This document shows positions 33,808-34,497 of a stretch of 34,497 nt of DNA, piece after piece. Under the pieces are notes generated by a model. The model saw nothing but the letters and a program-made list of their open reading frames with translations, did not search any database and was not told the DNA's origin. The position numbers and the translations under genes are program-made. Origin of the DNA: Bacteroidota bacterium (GTDB lineage Bacteria; Bacteroidota; Bacteroidia; Bacteroidales; JAAUTT01); assembly GCA_021779665.1 (NCBI GenBank), contig JAJYAG010000061.1, positions 1-34,497 of the forward strand. The letters run 5' to 3'. The stretch's first letter is position 1, and each line of letters opens with the position of its first letter.

Positions 33808-34497
33808 CTATTTCAGAAACCGCATGATATCCACCTCCAGGTCCAGCGGCTTTCCATCTTCAAGATGATCAACAAAATGATTTGCCATGAAAGGGGCTAA
33901 TGAGGCACCTTTCGCGCCTAACCCGTTAAAAATCCCTATCTTAAAATGCTCAGGATGCATTCCGATTAAAGGCTTTCTATCCTTTACTGCAGGGCGGATC
34001 CCAGCATAATGGCCCACAATCTCGTAAGGATATTCAAGCAAATTATCCAGCTTTTTTGTAAGTTCATTTCTTCCGGCATTGGTAGGAATTTCATTCAGGT
34101 TATCCCATTGATAGGTAGAACCGACTTTATAAAAATCATCGCCAAGAGGCAGTATAAAAACATCTTTCATCCAGATTTTACTTTGTTTAAAATCACGGCA
34201 ATGAATAATCAGGATCTCTCCTTTTGCCAGCAAAAAAGGAAGCCACGAGAAAAAAGAATTGGAAGTAGCCTGATACCCTTCACAAAATATGATTTTACCA
34301 AACCGGCTGTTATTCCACTCAATACTGCCTTCATTAAATATCAAATCCTCATTCCTGACAGAACACTCTGCCAGCATATTTTCTAACAGAAGTCGTGACC
34401 TGAATAATTTTAAAAGCTTTGCCATATCCACATATCCGGCACCGGTTATCTCAATTACATCCTGGGTTTCCGTTCCCTCATCCGAATTAAAATAGCT
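33808..34497 (-). CDS. FAD-dependent oxidoreductase (DAO type), N-terminus cut by window edge
   Basis: The frame is open from base 34497 to the stop at 33808 (229 codons of the C-terminal part). The GTG at 34431 is not taken as the start, because conserved-looking sequence (QDVIEITGAGYVDMAKLL) continues in frame to the edge. It resembles the C-terminal half of D-amino-acid-oxidase-type flavoproteins: IIFCEGYQATSN (end of the substrate domain entering the FAD fold), VFILPLGDDFYKVGSTYQWD (the typical beta strand over the substrate) and the FAD-contact end IGIFNGLGAKGASLAPFMANHF. The substrate is unknown; the N-terminal GxGxxG lies outside the window. It probably shares a transcript with the iron-sulfur flavoprotein. 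Confidence 0.85.
   Translation of the reverse strand, partial: SYFNSDEGTETQDVIEITGAGYVDMAKLLKLFRSRLLLENMLAECSVRNEDLIFNEGSIEWNNSRFGKIIFCEGYQATSNSFFSWLPFLLAKGEILIIHCRDFKQSKIWMKDVFILPLGDDFYKVGSTYQWDNLNEIPTNAGRNELTKKLDNLLEYPYEIVGHYAGIRPAVKDRKPLIGMHPEHFKIGIFNGLGAKGASLAPFMANHFVDHLEDGKPLDLEVDIMRFLK

Noticed and set aside
1-34497. CRISPR arrays, tRNA/rRNA genes, insertion sequences, prophage or defence islands
   Set aside because: I saw no spaced direct repeats of CRISPR form, no cloverleaf or rRNA sequence and no transposase, integrase or nuclease genes.

Overview
The window looks like chromosomal DNA of a Bacteroidota bacterium, probably an anaerobic or facultative member of Bacteroidales or a close relative. 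The reasons are a hybrid two-component system sensor beside a GH31 glycosidase with a PA14 insert, a long FtsX-type permease beside an NtrC/NtrY pair, Tat-signal sugar enzymes, and several promoters with the TAnnTTTG -7 element that is characteristic of this phylum. There are no tRNA or rRNA genes, no transposases and no CRISPR array. Both edges cut genes: an HTCS C-terminus at base 1 and an FAD oxidoreductase N-terminus at base 34497.

Layout. 1-3882 (-) is a hybrid sensor kinase/AraC regulator, diverging from a secreted GH31 alpha-xylosidase-like lipoprotein (4222-7071), with a 105-bp palindromic repeat between them. 7326-8516 is a membrane-anchored alpha/beta hydrolase that has lost its nucleophile serine, convergent with a coupled pair (outer-membrane-type protein plus GDPD-like lipoprotein, 9865-8529). 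A 559-bp gap with REP-like hairpins follows, then a DcrB/PsbP-like protein, a large VIT-VWA-TPR-DUF2135 protein and a small membrane protein. 15164-18982 is a signalling island: a degenerate receiver, a membrane-anchored coiled-coil protein, an OmpR-family regulator and its kinase. 18982-23068 (-) is a probable operon of a c-heme sensor kinase, a Gfo/Idh oxidoreductase and an esterase. It diverges from a soluble [FeFe]-hydrogenase-like/methyl-accepting fusion (23426-25249). Then come an APC permease, a Tat-exported sugar isomerase-like lipoprotein, an FtsX-type permease, an NtrC/NtrY-like pair, an iron-sulfur flavoprotein and the cut FAD oxidoreductase.

The most unusual structure is regulatory. 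Arrays of a TTCTAAT heptamer repeated every 11 bp occur at three places around the OmpR-type system. In all three, the first heptamer starts exactly 50 bp before a TAnnTTTG-like -7 box. Two of the promoters face outward to the pseudo-receiver gene and the coiled-coil gene. The third points into a geneless stretch ending in an intrinsic terminator, which suggests a short RNA of about 78 nt. I read this as a compact regulon of the OmpR-type regulator: a dedicated pseudo-receiver, a membrane coiled-coil protein and a candidate small RNA. A second theme is redox/gas sensing, with the c-heme kinase and the hydrogenase-like sensor sharing a divergent promoter region.
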